Positions 35,830 to 47,984 of a stretch of 64,000 bases of DNA are shown one piece after another. Within the stretch, counting starts at the first letter, position 1. Every line of letters begins with the position of its first letter. The notes under the pieces were generated by a model. That model saw only the letters and a program-made list of their open reading frames with translations. It did no database searches and was not told where the DNA came from. This stretch comes from Ceratorhiza oryzae-sativae. Lineage: Eukaryota; Basidiomycota; Agaricomycetes; Cantharellales; Ceratobasidiaceae. A program made the position numbers and the translations under genes. The stretch lies in assembly GCA_030998015.1 (NCBI GenBank), contig JARWMV010000232.1:2976001-3040000 (forward strand), read 5' to 3'.

Positions 35830-38800
35830 AAATGTTATCTCAGAATTGTATTTGTATTATACTCGCTTTCCCAAGTCATGAAAGTTGACCTCTCCAGCTG
35901 CTCTGAACGGATGATGGCATACCGAACAAACACATGACATCCAGTTACTCACGCGTGTTTGTAAAGTGCTTCACAAACCACAAATCCGGATTCTAAAAAA
36001 CTGGCTGAACGCCATATCGCCAAGGCGAGGCTGAAAGATAGCGGCAGAGGTGAACACATATCGAATTCAACCCTCGCCTTTTACTAGAGTTGACCGTGCG
36101 TCTGCCTCTCCCATGTCGCAAACCAATTTTTCAAGACAAATTCCTTCGTGGACTATTCATTACTATTTTTGTCGCGACCAGACTAGATTCGGGTATGGAG
36201 TTTAATTAGTTAGTAATTCAGTTCGTGCAGGACTACTATTCAATAGAGCGGTGATCGTTCTAAATCCCTCACTCGGCGTTTAGGGCCTAGGCGGAACCAT
36301 GCTCTACAAGTAAACGCGCCACTACAGACTTGACTCTGCAAGGCATGGCCTCGGAACAAGTTGGGCTTGTCCGAGCAACTAATAACAAAAAGCCCGAGAA
36401 GCTGAGGCGTAGAGAAACACTGAAATACGCAAGGCTTCGAATGCAACATCCTCCTTCTGCTGCGCAAAATCAGTGAAATCGTTGAATCAGCGTCGCACGC
36501 TTCGAAAAGGCTGGACGACAGCCCGCTGCGTTCAACGAGGTGGCCTTTGCCAAGCGGACGAGGCGCGACAAGACAATAGATTTGACCCGTTTTGGGCTCA
36601 TGCACAAGAGAGAAGGTTAACCGCACAGGACGATTTGTTTGATCGGGGCATGATCACCCTACAACGCCAAGACTTGCCCAGCGCGGTGTTCTTGGTGAGG
36701 CTGAATGCGCGGCAAGCTACTGTTGAATTGCCCAGCTTCGCGAAGATGCCCCAACGTCAATGTCAAAGTCAAGCCCAGTCACCTGATTCAGACGCGATCA
36801 CCTGATCGTCCTCTAGCAACGTTCAAAACATAGCGACCGCGTTGAATGGAAGTTTCCTCGTGCTCTCTCGCTTATCGCGACAACATTCTAGACGTCATCT
36901 AGGCTCTGTTGACAGGAATAACCGGATCAAAGGATTTTCATAGACCCCTAGGGTCATATTGATGCCGGACATTCAGAGCACTGGATTGTATGCAGAAACA
37001 GCCGATATGATCGACAGAAATTTTCGACCCATTTGATTATCTCCCGCATTCAAAGACCCTCGTTTGAGAGGATGTTTCGGATGTATCCAACACACACCCC
37101 GTCGCTTACCCACAGTTCTCGGGCAGAGTCGTAGCACAGTTATTTTATCGGCTTTGGACACACGAGGCAGACCAGAACCTCGAGTTGTATTGTGTGCGCG
37201 GATTGTGCGAATCGTCGACTTGAAACGGGCCGAAAAAGGGCGTTGTATTTTTGACATTTTCGCCCGAGCCTCACGCCTATAGCCGGAAATAGACCAGCCG
37301 GTGGGGTAAACTCAAGAGCGTCAACTGGACAAAATGGCCATGACAGGTCGGTGTTGACCTGCGGGTGCACAAAAAGACAAAAAAAGGTACCTATCAATTC
37401 GATCGGCCGTGTCATGCAGTCCACGCTTTCCATCGTGTTTTTCACTCGGACGCTGGACCCGACGCGTCCCCTTGGACGCATATGCAAACAGAGCCCCCTG
37501 CGCGCGCGTCGCGTTTCCCGATTCCCGGATTCTGAGAAAACTCCGTAGCGTGTGGATCGGGCGGAGTAAAAGAAGAAAAGAAGACAGGTCCGAATTCCCC
37601 CCACGACCAACGGGCACAGTCCGAAAAAAGCCACACACGCACATACAAGGCACTAAATAGAACAGCGCGATAAGTTTGTTTACAGCCCGCGCCTGCCCTG
37701 AACGAACGTCCAGGGCTCAGATGGACTGGTTGCTGGGTTCGAATTGCCGAGGGCGCAACGTCCCAGTCCTATATTGTCTTGGATCGAAGATAAGGAATCC
37801 ATTCTTTTTTTTTCGTATGAGCGCCACGCCCGCACTGCCAACTGGGGGTCTGAACGAACAGGGTGCCTGGACGACATGTCGCAATCGATCGGATGGCCGG
37901 ATAGAAAGGACCGTTGTCGGGTGTTCCTCGTTGTGATATTTAAAGCCCACAGGTGTATGTGCGTGTTGCGCAGCCTGTGGGATGCCGTGCAAGCGAGCCT
38001 CGTGGAGTCCAGAATAGAAAACGGCTGAACAAACGAATCATGACATATGCCGGCTGGCGTGCGGGGATGCTCGGTGTGCTGATCCGGAGGCTTAACGCCG
38101 TTCGGTGATTATGACGAGCATCGTGCTTACATCGGGCGATGTATCTTGCGGGCGTTCGGGAGCCGGGCACGCTCTTGTTAGGCAAAGGTTGTTTTTCTAC
38201 TCGATTAAATGGCAGTGATATTTATAGGTGGGAGCATCAAGCATGGGCGGTAATCTGGCGAGACCTGATTGGGTGGGGCCGAGAGCGTCTGACCTCGCTC
38301 AAACCGGGCACTCAAATGGATCACGGCTCGCAACGGTGCCGTATTACAAGCCCCGCTGGGGAGTGGGGATGTGACGAAATGTGAAAAAAAAAAAAACATC
38401 AAGCGAGGAAAGGAACGGTGGAAGGAACGAGGGGATCGGCGATGCTCGGCGCGCATGAACGATAACGCTTTCGGCTGGGACTGGTTGTTCGGATTCGGCC
38501 CTGGGCCGACGGTTTGAACCGATTGGTTTCGCCTACGGGTACGTGTGTATTCGGGCGCGTGGTGAGGTGTAGGCGATGAGATGGATAAGTCTTGGGGGGG
38601 GGGCTAAATTTTTGCTGGTCTGTTCTATGTTCTATGTGGGAATGGCGCTCGCGGGGGGCGTTTTCTCGGATGTGTGGGGTGGTTTGCGCCGCTTGTTCTT
38701 GGGTGGTCAATTAGGCAGGGCAGCTCGACAGGGTTGCCGCATTGACTGTGCGATGCGATGGAGAAGCGCGACCAAGCCCGCACTCGCGACTTGGCACGAG

Positions 38801-39944
38801 TGTCCAAGCAGATATACATAATCTGTCGAGCATTGTCTCAACTCGTGGACAGATAACAGGGCGCGTTCCCACATCACCGCCGACGGCTCGCCTTGTGCGC
38901 TCGAGGAACGAGGCTCGGATGTCATGGATTGGCGTGGGAGCCAGCGTCGCAAGTTGACAGAGATGGGTTGTTCGAATGCGAGGCACGATAAGAGTCGCAT
39001 ATAGACAACTCCGCGTGCATCGGTCCAGTGGCCAAGTGCGCAATGGGCTCGAGTGACGTCATGAAATGCTGAGATGTCTGCCGTCGAATAGCATACACAG
39101 TCAGGCCATGGGGAGTGGAGATGCGATCAAAACCGTACGGGTGGAGTGCAATTTCCGTAAGACTCGAGATTCGGGGGTAGGAGCACTCTTGCGGATAACA
39201 CAACTGTCAATGGAGTGCGAGACGGCAGCTCGCGTTTGGATGACGATGCCGCTCGGTCAATAGCGGGATTGAATACATGCGCGGATGACGTCCCGAGCGG
39301 GCCCGTGGTGGTGAGCGCTGGGCCAGTCGGAGGCTACTCGACGGTCTTGGTCGATCAAGAGAAGACCGCGGGCGCAAGCCAAAAAGACTGGGCGACGCTT
39401 CGTGTATGCGACGTCGGGTGTTCCGCAAAAAGGCGTAATGGCTTGGCGAAGGCTGGCAACGGGCCAAGTGCAATGTTTCCAACCGGAACGGCAGGAAGGA
39501 AAGAGGGGTGGGTCCTATCCGGGGCGCAGTCTGTATGCGCCTGTGTGCACGGCGCAATGCCGCACGCGTTGCGGGGGGCGGCTGCCGCGATGGAATGGGA
39601 GCATGTCGCAGCGACAGGATTTTTTTTACGCAAGCCGGGCGACTGGCCGGGACAAGCGCCGCTGGATTTCCGGAGCGGATTCGAGTGGTTACCCGAGCGG
39701 TTTCCAACAGGGGCCCAGGGAAGGCGTGCCCGAAATAGCGTTCGCACGGGAGACGTCAACCTGTATGCGCTTCTGTGCGCTGGCGCTGGCGACAGAGACA
39801 GCCTGGGAGCGTCCGCTGACGGCTGGGAGTCGTGCGGCCGCGGTGTGCGGTGCGAGACCTGCGGTGGGGGAGCGCATGCCGCCATTTGCAACGGCCCGGC
39901 ACAGCGGATCCGGTCTGCATCCGGAAATGTTCATACCCCACTAC
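35830..39944. other. Gene-free tract, 4.1 kb
   Basis: No domain-bearing frame or consistent splice pattern is seen on either strand. Open frames are short or are mutual shadows in GC-rich sequence. A run of 13 A (38384-38396) and a run of 10 G (38594-38603) are present. The right part probably carries distal regulatory sequence of PMA1. A long non-coding RNA or a rapidly evolving gene cannot be excluded. Confidence 0.5.
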
Positions 39945-40086
39945 ACTGGTGGGTACATAAACACGGTGTGTTCATTCGAGTCCAGCATTCTCCTCTCCCC
40001 CCGTCCTCTACCTACCGTCTGCTCTCTATTCAGTCGCAGTCAGCAGCAGCAGCAGCAGGACTTCCCCCTCCAGCGTTCGCGCATCT
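39945..40086 (+). promoter_or_regulatory. PMA1 core promoter and 5'UTR with CT tract and CAG repeat
   Basis: The 140 bp before the PMA1 ATG contain a long pyrimidine-rich tract (about 39985-40030), characteristic of transcription starts of highly expressed fungal genes, and six CAG units (40041-40058) in the presumed 5'UTR, 29 bp before the start codon. A weak TATA-like ACATAAA lies near 39955. Confidence 0.55.
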
Positions 40087-43000
40087 ATGTCTGAGCCGAT
40101 TGTCGAGAAGGAGGCTGGCCCCCCACAGGCCGCCCCCAACACCGCGGATGCTCCTACCGAGGAGAAGAAAAAACGCGAGTACAAGGACTTCGGCCACGAT
40201 GAGGAGAAGGCGACCCGTAAGTTCCATGCCCGTGTGTCGTGGCTCCCGCTGACACCCCCCCCCCTCCAGATGCGAAGGTCGACATGAACCAAGTAAGTTT
40301 GATTCTGCATGCGCTTGGCTTGTTCTCATCTCTCCCCCCTAGATCGAGCTCAAGGCCGAGGACCTTTACGACAAGGACAAGGTCGACCTCGAAACCGTGG
40401 TGCTCGACGACGTCTTCACTCTCCTCCAGTGTACTGAGGAGGGTCTCTCCGAGGAGGAGGCCAAGCGTCGTCTCGAACTCTTTGGACCCAACAAGCTCGA
40501 GTCCAAGGAGCAAAATCCGTTCCTTCAGGTAATGAGACCCTCTTGTGCGTCAGGGACCCCCCTCTGATCTCACCGTCCAAAAATAGTTCCTCGGCTTCAT
40601 GTGGAACCCGCTCTCCTGGGTCATGGAGGGTGCCGCCATTGTCGCCATTGCGCTCTCCAACGGTGGTGGTCGTGCTCCGGATTGGCCCGACTTTGTCGGT
40701 ATCGTGCTCCTGCTCCTCATCAACTCGGCCATTGGTTTCTACGAGGAGCACAACGCCGGGAACGCGGTCAAGGCTCTCATGGACTCGCTTGCCCCCAAGG
40801 CAAAGGTCAAGCGCGACGGCAAGTGGTCTGAAATCGAATCGGCTATCCTCGTCCCTGGTGATATGGTCTCGTTCAAAATTGGTGATATCGTCCCCGCCGA
40901 CTGCCGTCTTACCGAGGCCATCAACGTCTCGATCGACCAGGCCGCGCTTACTGGTGAATCGCTCCCCCAGAGCAAGAAGACTGGTGATCAGTGCTTCTCG
41001 TAAGTTAAAATCATTAAATTTATTCATTTTCCGTTGCTAAATCTTTCTCTAGCGGCTCCACTTGCAAGCAGGGTGAAGCCGAGGGTGTCGTTATCTCCAC
41101 TGGTGGCAATACTTTCTTCGGTCGTGCTGCTTCCCTCGTCGGCCAGGACGATGACACCACCGGTCACTTGCAAAAGATTCTCGCCCAGATCGGCTCGTTC
41201 TGCTTGGTCTCCATTGGCTTGTTCGTCCTCCTCGAGATTGTCATCCTCTACCCTCGCTTCCACTACTCTTACCGCCGTGGTCTCGACAACATCCTGGTGC
41301 TCTTGATCGGTGGTATCCCCATTGCCATGCCCACCGTCTTGTCCGTCACTCTCGCCGTCGGTGCTCAGCAGCTCGCCAAGCACAAGGCTATTGTCACCCG
41401 TATCACTGCCATCGAAGAGTTGGCCGGTGTCACCATCCTGTGCTCTGACAAGACTGGTACCCTCACCACCAACAAGCTGACCATCGACAAGAACCTCGTC
41501 AAGACCTACGGTCCCTTCTCGCCTCAGGATGTCATCCTCCTGGCTGCCTATGCCTCGCGTACCGAAAACCAGGACGCCATTGATCAGTGCGTAGTTGGCA
41601 CCCTCGACGATCCCACCAAGGCTCGCGCCGGCATCAAGCTCCTCGACTTCAAGCCCTTCAACCCGGTTGACAAGCGTACCGAGATCACCTACCGCGAAGA
41701 GTCGTCTGGCAAGCTCAAGCGTGTCACCAAGGGTATGACTGGTATCATCATCGAGCTCTGCACCCGCAACAAGACCGAGGAAGTCGAGAACCAGCTCGAG
41801 GCCGATGTCACCGAGTTTGCTGCCCGTGGTCTCCGTGCCCTCGCTGTCGCCTATGAGGAGCTTGACCACCAGAACCACGAGGGTGAAGGCAACGGCTTTG
41901 AACTCATTGGTCTCCTCGCCATCTTCGACCCTCCCCGTGAGGATACCAAGCAGACCATTGACGACGCCATTGCCCTCGGTGTCAAGGTCAAGATGGTTAC
42001 CGGTGATCAGCTCGCTATTGCAAAGGAAACCGGTCGTCGCCTCGGTCTCGGTGACCACATGTACCCTGCCAAGGTTTTGAAGGATGGTCCCGAGCCCGGA
42101 GGAAAGCACATGTCTCTCGACGAGATGATCATGGATGCCGACGGCTTTGCTGGTGTCTTCCCCGAGCACAAGTACGAGATTGTCAAGCGCCTCCAGGGTC
42201 TCGGCCATCTCTGCGCCATGACTGGTGACGGTGCCAACGATGCTCCCGCGTTGTCCCGTGCCAACGTCGGTATTGCTGTCGAGGGTGCCACTGATGCTGC
42301 TCGCGGTGCTGCTGATATCGTCTTGACTGAGCCTGGTCTGTCTACCATGTAAGTTGTGGTCACTTCTCTATTCGTGCCTTGGCTGATGTTTTGTCTCCAG
42401 CGTCCACGCCATCCGCGGCTCTCGCCAGATCTTCCAGCGTATGCGCAACTACGCCATCTACGCCTGTGCTGTCACCATCCGTATCGTCGTCTGCTTCGCC
42501 GTCCTCGCCTTTGCCTACCAGTTCGACTTCCCGCCGTTCATGGTTCTTATCATTGCGCTCCTCAACGACGGTACCATCATGACGCTCTCGGTTGACCGTG
42601 TCTTGCCTTCGAACACTCCTGATGCCTGGGACTTGGCCGAGATCTTTGCCTATGCGGTTGCCTATGGTCTCTACCTCACCATGTCCACCATTGCCCTCGT
42701 CATTGTCATCCTTGAGACCAACTTCTTCGAGCGCAAGTTTGGTGTGTCCCTGGAGTCCGAGCTCGATGCCAACGGCCGCAAGAACCACAACGACCGTCAG
42801 CTCCACATGATCGTCTACCTCCAAGTCGCGATGATCTCTCAGGCCCTCATCTTCGTTACCCGCTCGCACGGCTTCTTCTTCATGGAGCGCCCGTCGACTG
42901 CTCTCCTCGGTGCCTTTGCCGTCGCTCAGCTCGTCTCGTCTATCATCGCCGCCTACGCCGACTGGGGCTTTACTGATATTCACTCGGTCTCTGGTGGCTG

Positions 43001-43355
43001 GATCGGTATTGTCTGGGTCTGGAACATCGTCTGGTTCTTCCCTCTGGACTGGATCAAGTTCGCGATGAAGGCCACCGTCATCAAATGGTTCCGCCAGCGC
43101 CGTGAGCGCAAGGCTGCCGAGATCGCTCGCAAGACTGGCGGCGAGGTCCCGCTCACTCGCACCACTTCTCGCGCTGCTTCGATCCACGAGTCGTTGTACT
43201 CGAACCGTGTCAGCTTCTTGAAGCGTGCTGCCCACCGTGCCGGCTTTGGTGACAAGCGTGTCAAGATGAGCCAAGGCGAGCTCCAGCGCTTCAGCTCGAT
43301 CCAGGCTGCCCAGACTGGCGCCACCCTGGCCCGCAACCCGAGCCGACCTCATTAG
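40087..43355 (+). CDS. PMA1: Plasma-membrane proton-pumping P-type ATPase
   Basis: Six exons (40087-40216, 40270-40292, 40343-40528, 40587-40999, 41053-42348, 42401-43355) give exactly 1000 aa with no frame problem. This P3A ATPase exports protons at the cell surface and powers nutrient uptake. Hallmarks in order are [10 protein letters not shown] (actuator TGES), [14 protein letters not shown] (phosphorylated Asp), the nucleotide-binding region with [27 protein letters not shown], and [14 protein letters not shown] (hinge). About ten membrane segments are arranged as in the family. The C-terminal tail is Ser/Arg-rich ([20 protein letters not shown]), like the regulatory tails phosphorylated on glucose signalling. 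Codon use is strongly biased to C-ending codons, fitting very high expression. The second exon is only 23 nt. Confidence 0.98.
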
Positions 43356-44908
43356 ATGAAGATGGATGGTGCAGACGATGTTTTGGTGCGAGGCTCGTAG
43401 AGTCGAGTCGGTCATCTCTTTCCTCTTAATCACGCATATTGTCTTGATCGATTTGAGCTGAGCTTTGAACCTGAACATTGGATTGTGTCTGTCTTATCAT
43501 GTTTTTTGATTTCCTCTTACGTGTTCTTCGATCCGGTGTCATTTGTAACGAGAGATCGTTTGTTAATTCCATGGCGTTGATTAAACATTTTGAGTGTGAT
43601 GCCTGAGTGCGGGGTTGCGGGGAGTGGCGGGGATAGGTGTCATTCCTGGCGAGTAGTGTTTACTCGTTCATTCAGCGTCCCTGCCTTTCGACTTTGCACT
43701 GCCAGCAGGTGAGTGCCGGTTATCATTCTCATTGCCTGTCGCTGACTTGCGCACAGGTTTTCGTTCCGCTATACCCGAAATTTATTCATATATTTTGTAC
43801 ATCCGATAGGCATACCGGGCTAGATCGACCGATCCACACACGACGAACTCGTTCGGACCTCAAGTTCCTATCTCCCTTGCGGTTCCTAGCTTTTGAGTTT
43901 TGGGGTGACTGTCAACGCTATTGTGTGGTATCTGCATTCACATTCGGGGAAGTCCGAGTGGCAAGGAAGGGGAGGGGGGAACCTTGGTGAGCACATCGAC
44001 GTTGATCACGACTGTACCCCGACACGACGTGGGCACGACAAGTGGCGTCCCCGTGCCTTCTCGGAAATTCCGTCATCTTGGGATCAAGCCCTGCGCACCT
44101 CGAATTACCCGAAGGTCCTTTTCGGCTTGTCGCGCATTCCTCCTCACACTGATCAGCTTGGATTTGACTACGAAATTGGGCTTCCTTTTTTCGGAAGGAC
44201 CGCATGATCAATTGGTCTGGGGCTTCATCGTATTTTTGCACGAGCGGGCGAGATCATCGCGCGTCATGCGCGCGTGTGTGTGTTTTTTTTCTTTCTTGGT
44301 TCTCACGAGGTGTCGGTGGAGTCGTGGGCGGAGCAGTCCACGGGGACCCCGGACGTGCGGGACTCTAGGCAAGAGAAGGCGCATATGCTTGCTTCTCGTT
44401 CTCGCACGAGCCTTCCTTCGTACGGATGGATGACCTTGGATCGGGGGGGGGGGGGCGACTGTTTCAGCGTGTGGATGCTTGGCGTCTCTATCGTCGAAGA
44501 ACCGAATGCTCGGAATCTCTCGAGAAGGATTAAGCGCGTCTTTTGAAGACAGTTACTCCGGGCGGTTGTGGACTTGTAGAATCGACGTGTAAGGACAACT
44601 TGCCGAGTTTCTTTTTTTCTTTCTGTTTGTTCGGCAGAAATGGGCTTCATGAAGCTCGCTTGTGTCTCGTGATGGATGTTGCTTGCGTTCTTATGGTCGT
44701 CAGGTGTTTGTCTATGGTTAGAGAGGGGGTTCTAATTATGCCGAAAATGTAGGTTACAAGCCGTACGGCCCGCACACGGGTCAATCCCATGGAGCAAAGT
44801 CTTTTTATGGGTGTGTAGCAATCGAATCTACGAGTAGGAGGCGAGGTATAAAGTAATGGTGGGTACAATCGGTAATGTCCCTCGTGTTCGGATATCTGAC
44901 TTCTTATT
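43356..44908. other. Intergenic region, 1.55 kb
   Basis: The left 250 bp are PMA1 3'UTR. No supported gene follows. A run of 13 G occurs at 44443-44455. The right end holds the pectate lyase promoter with TATAAAG at 44847-44853. Confidence 0.5.
44847..44853 (+). promoter_or_regulatory. TATA box of pectate lyase gene
   Basis: TATAAAG lies about 62 bp upstream of the start codon. Confidence 0.5.
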
Positions 44909-46699
44909 ATGCGTTCCTTGTTAGCGCTCGCGCTCGCGGCATTTGTCGTACCGCGTACGTTTGGTCTGTTGGCCTTCCCTGGCGCTGAGGGGTTTGGCGC
45001 AAACGCGATTGGTGGACGTGGTGGTTCGGTTTATGTCGTCACCAATTTGAATGATAGGCGCGCTCGCATTTGTTTTGCTCCCATTCGGCTAACACTGACG
45101 TCTCTCTATTAATAGCGGAGCGTAAGGCTATTTGCGCTCGGTGACGCTATGACGCTCACAAAGCCTGTATTAGTGGAAGTTTCCGTGATGCAGTCAGCCA
45201 GTCGAAACGCATCGTCGTGTTTGCCGTCGGCGGTCTTATCAAAATCTCCAGCCGCATCGTCGTGAGTCCGTATGTGACGATTGCTGGGCAAACTGCGCCT
45301 GGTGGAGGTATCACTATCTACGGAAACGTACGTTGTCTAGACCTCTGGTTGTATTCGGCCAAAACCAACATGATGTGTAGGGTGTGTCGTATTCGAATGC
45401 ACACCATACCATCACTCGTTACGTCCGTTTCCGGATGGGCAAGGGAGGCGATAGTGGCAAGGACGGTATTACTATCGGTTAGTGTTTCTGGTTCTGCTTC
45501 GTTGGATACGCTGCTCAGATTTTTTGTCTTGGTAGCTGATGGTCACGATATGATCTTTGACCATATTAGCGTTTCGTGGGGTCGAGGTTGGTATACCCGT
45601 TTATTATTTTCAAGATCGTGCTAATCCACCAATAGACGAGACTTTTTCAATCAACGGAGATGTGGCGAACATTACGATCTCCGATTCTATCATCGCCCAA
45701 GGCTTGGAGACCCATTCGTGTGGCGGACTTATGCAGACCAGTACTGGCGGTATTAGTATCATCAGGTCTCTCTACATTGACAACAAGACACGGTAGGTTT
45801 CTCTCACCCTGGTGTCTCTGCGTCTGTTGACGCCACTTATAGCAACCCAAAAGTTAAAGGTGTCAATGATTTGTGAACAACGTCGTGTACAACTGGGGTG
45901 GAGGGGGCGGGTATATTGCAGGAGACTCGGACGGCCAGTCGTATGCGAACATCATGAATAATGTCTTCATTAGCGGCCCATCAACCGGGACTCAGCCGTT
46001 TACGCGCGGAAATGCCAATTTCCACGCATATGTCTCTCGCAATTATTATGATTCGAGTGAGTATTCATGCTGTTAAACTCAGTTGTCGTTGTTAACATGG
46101 CGCCCCAGACAAAAATGGTTCGTAAATCTGTGGTTTGAAAGTTAATTGCTTATGGTGGATATGGGCAGGCGTGCTGACGGCTGGGAGTTGTCGCAATCTA
46201 CCGACAACTACTCTGTAAGTTTATTCAGGACTTTGGTAGAGTATCGTGTTGACCGCTTGAACAGGGAGTTGATTTCCAAAGTACTCGTTACAACTACCCG
46301 ACAGTCAAGACCCTGCTGGCTCCTCTTGATGCCTACGCCAAGGTCGTTGCCAGCGTTGGTGCATCCAGGCCCCGAGACAACGTCGACACACAGCTCATCA
46401 ACCAGGTCAAGTCACTTGGCAAATCTGGCGCACTCATCTCCGACGAGACCGTCTCACCGTGGAATTCGGGGGGACCGATTGCTGGTGGGACTCGGCCGAC
46501 TGACACAGATGGGGACGGGATACCTGATTCTTGGGAGACTGCCAACGGGCTGAACCCGAACTTGAACGATGCCATGTCGGACAAGAACGGAGATGGATAC
46601 GCTAGTGAGTGCTCGTTTGTGTATTCATTGACAGAGCGTGGGTTTTGATAGACGGGTTTGACAGACATCGAGAACTACATCAACTCTCTCGTTGCTTGA
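44909..46699 (+). CDS. Secreted pectate lyase, frameshifted, with microexons
   Basis: Pectate lyases cleave de-esterified pectin by beta-elimination outside the cell. A signal peptide (MRSLLALALAAFVVPRTFG) precedes the N-terminal motif FPGAEGFGANAIGGRGG, then VYVVTNLNDSGAGSFRDAVS and AGQTAPGGGITIYGN, followed by parallel beta-helix repeats (DHISVSWGRDETFSI, DSIIAQGLETHSCGG, NNVVYNWGGGGGYIAG, NIMNNVFISGPST). The tail has a calcium-binding repeat, DTDGDGIPDSWETANGLNPN then SDKNGDGYANIENY. This is the type of pectate lyase common in bacteria and saprotrophic fungi (PL1-like; family assignment not certain). Exon 2 is 6 nt (45116-45121) and a later exon is 13 nt (46109-46121). At 45870-45872 one T is missing from a run, so the frame hits a stop just before NNVVYN. 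Confidence 0.88.
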
Positions 46700-46933
46700 C
46701 GGGTGAACTCAGCCTATTTGTAATGCTGGGCGATGCATACGGCGACGGAACTTCAGCAATATTTTGGTCATGGGTTACTTGAGAAGTTATGGATTGGGGC
46801 TGTCATGAAGCAAACTGAGCCACTGCGTATGGCTTAGGATAGCGTGAGATAGGAGCGAGGCGCTTGCTTGACTGGGTGTGAGCTAAGCGCGCATATGGAC
46901 TTGATCCTTGCCACGACCAAAGCCTGGAATATT

Positions 46934-47709
46934 ATGTTTGCTTCTACCGTCCAGCCTCCGATTGTCTCTCTGTTTTCCTCGGTGGGATCCAAACCCCTCC
47001 AACTATTTGGGACGTCGACCGACTCTGAGCTTCCGTCTGATTCGGTGATCCATCTACTGAATGACCAAACATCGTTGCCGCCCCCTCCTGGTCCTGATGT
47101 CCAGCTTGTCACTCTCCGGGAGCTGGAGACAGCTCTGCGGCGGAAACAAGTTGTCTCTCATGTACAGTATTGCATATTCAATCACCAACCATCAAATCGA
47201 CATTTATACGTTGTCCTGCCGATCCTACAAAGAGTCTCGGACTTACGCATCCATGGTTTCGAATGCAGTTCAGAGAGCTAGGTAGAGAGTTTAGCTTTGA
47301 GGTTGGAATCGAAGATACGGCCAAGAGAATCGGCGTTATCCGATGTTCTACATTTCAGGTGAGTAAAGTACTTTACAGTGGATCGAATAAAATAATTGTT
47401 AGTCAATCAAAAAAGGATGAGCCTCGAATTGAGCACCTCGACCCACCTCTCTTACACATTCCACTTGAGATTACTTCGCCCGATAGTACAACGCCCTGGC
47501 GCACGCTGTTCATCGATCTTCCAAGTATCCTTCCACATTTCGCCAGTGCTCCTGGTCCAAGTTTGAATCAGCGCCCGAAACTTGGCCATTACGCACGTAC
47601 CAGATACGTCAAGATCTACGCGAATTGCAGGCTGCGACGTATTTGGTTTACGAGAACTTCGGAGTCGGGTGCAAGCGGGAGAAATTGGGAATTTGGCTTG
47701 TATACATGA
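46934..47709 (+). CDS. CFAP20: CFAP20/DUF667-domain protein
   Basis: The sequence shows the family order: VSLFSSVGSKPLQLF at the N-terminus; LHIQSPTIKSTFIRCPADP then KSLGLTHPWFRMQFRELGRE; FSFEVGIEDTAKRIGVIRCS; and near the C-terminus YVKIYANCRLRRIWFT, matching the conserved RVQIHANCRIRRVYF-type motif. CFAP20 stabilises doublet microtubules in cilia and has a nuclear role in metazoans. The N-terminal exon and the conserved body are in different frames. A 77-nt intron 47091-47167 (donor GTCCTG, acceptor TGTACAG) joins them in phase. A second short intron near 47360 is likely. ATG 46934 gives MFASTVQPPIVSLFSS, the usual compact N-terminus. Size is about 200-230 aa. Fungal function is unknown. 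Confidence 0.82.
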
Positions 47710-47921
47710 CGTAGGCATAGTGAGTTTTGACCTATATTCGTGTGACAAATGGGTTTAAAGAACGATTTGCTTCCCAAATGACCACCACTCCACGGTGCGC
47801 ACCGGATCTCCACAATCGCTGTGAAATTCTCGTTTGCCTTCCGACTACGCGAACCTCCACTTTCTCTCGCGGCAATCGAGCTGACTGAGCTTTCCAGAAA
47901 TGACGACATGCGTTAGGGGCG

Positions 47922-47930
47922 ATATATATA
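47922..47930 (+). promoter_or_regulatory. TATA box of MDR-enzyme gene
   Basis: ATATATATA lies about 55 bp upstream of the start codon, a strong fungal TATA element. Confidence 0.55.
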
Positions 47931-47984
47931 ACGCCACTCTGCTAGCACTGTTCACTACAAGCACCAATCTAATCTTATTGAAAT

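Noticed and set aside
37140..37653. Overlapping 164- and 110-codon minus-strand frames
   Set aside because: Mutual shadows in different frames of the same strand without any family match.
38384..38603. Runs of 13 A and 10 G, with a further 13 G at 44443-44455
   Set aside because: Simple homopolymers in non-coding DNA. They are notable for assembly quality but not a biological feature.
39215..40252. 345-codon plus-strand open frame upstream of and into PMA1
   Set aside because: It overlaps the PMA1 leader and first exon in another frame, crosses the CT tract and CAG repeat, and has no domain. GC-rich sequence with few stops explains it.
41024..43478. Two long minus-strand frames (394 and 372 codons) opposite PMA1
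   Set aside because: They are antisense shadows caused by the strong C-ending codon bias of PMA1; the products are low-complexity and match no family.
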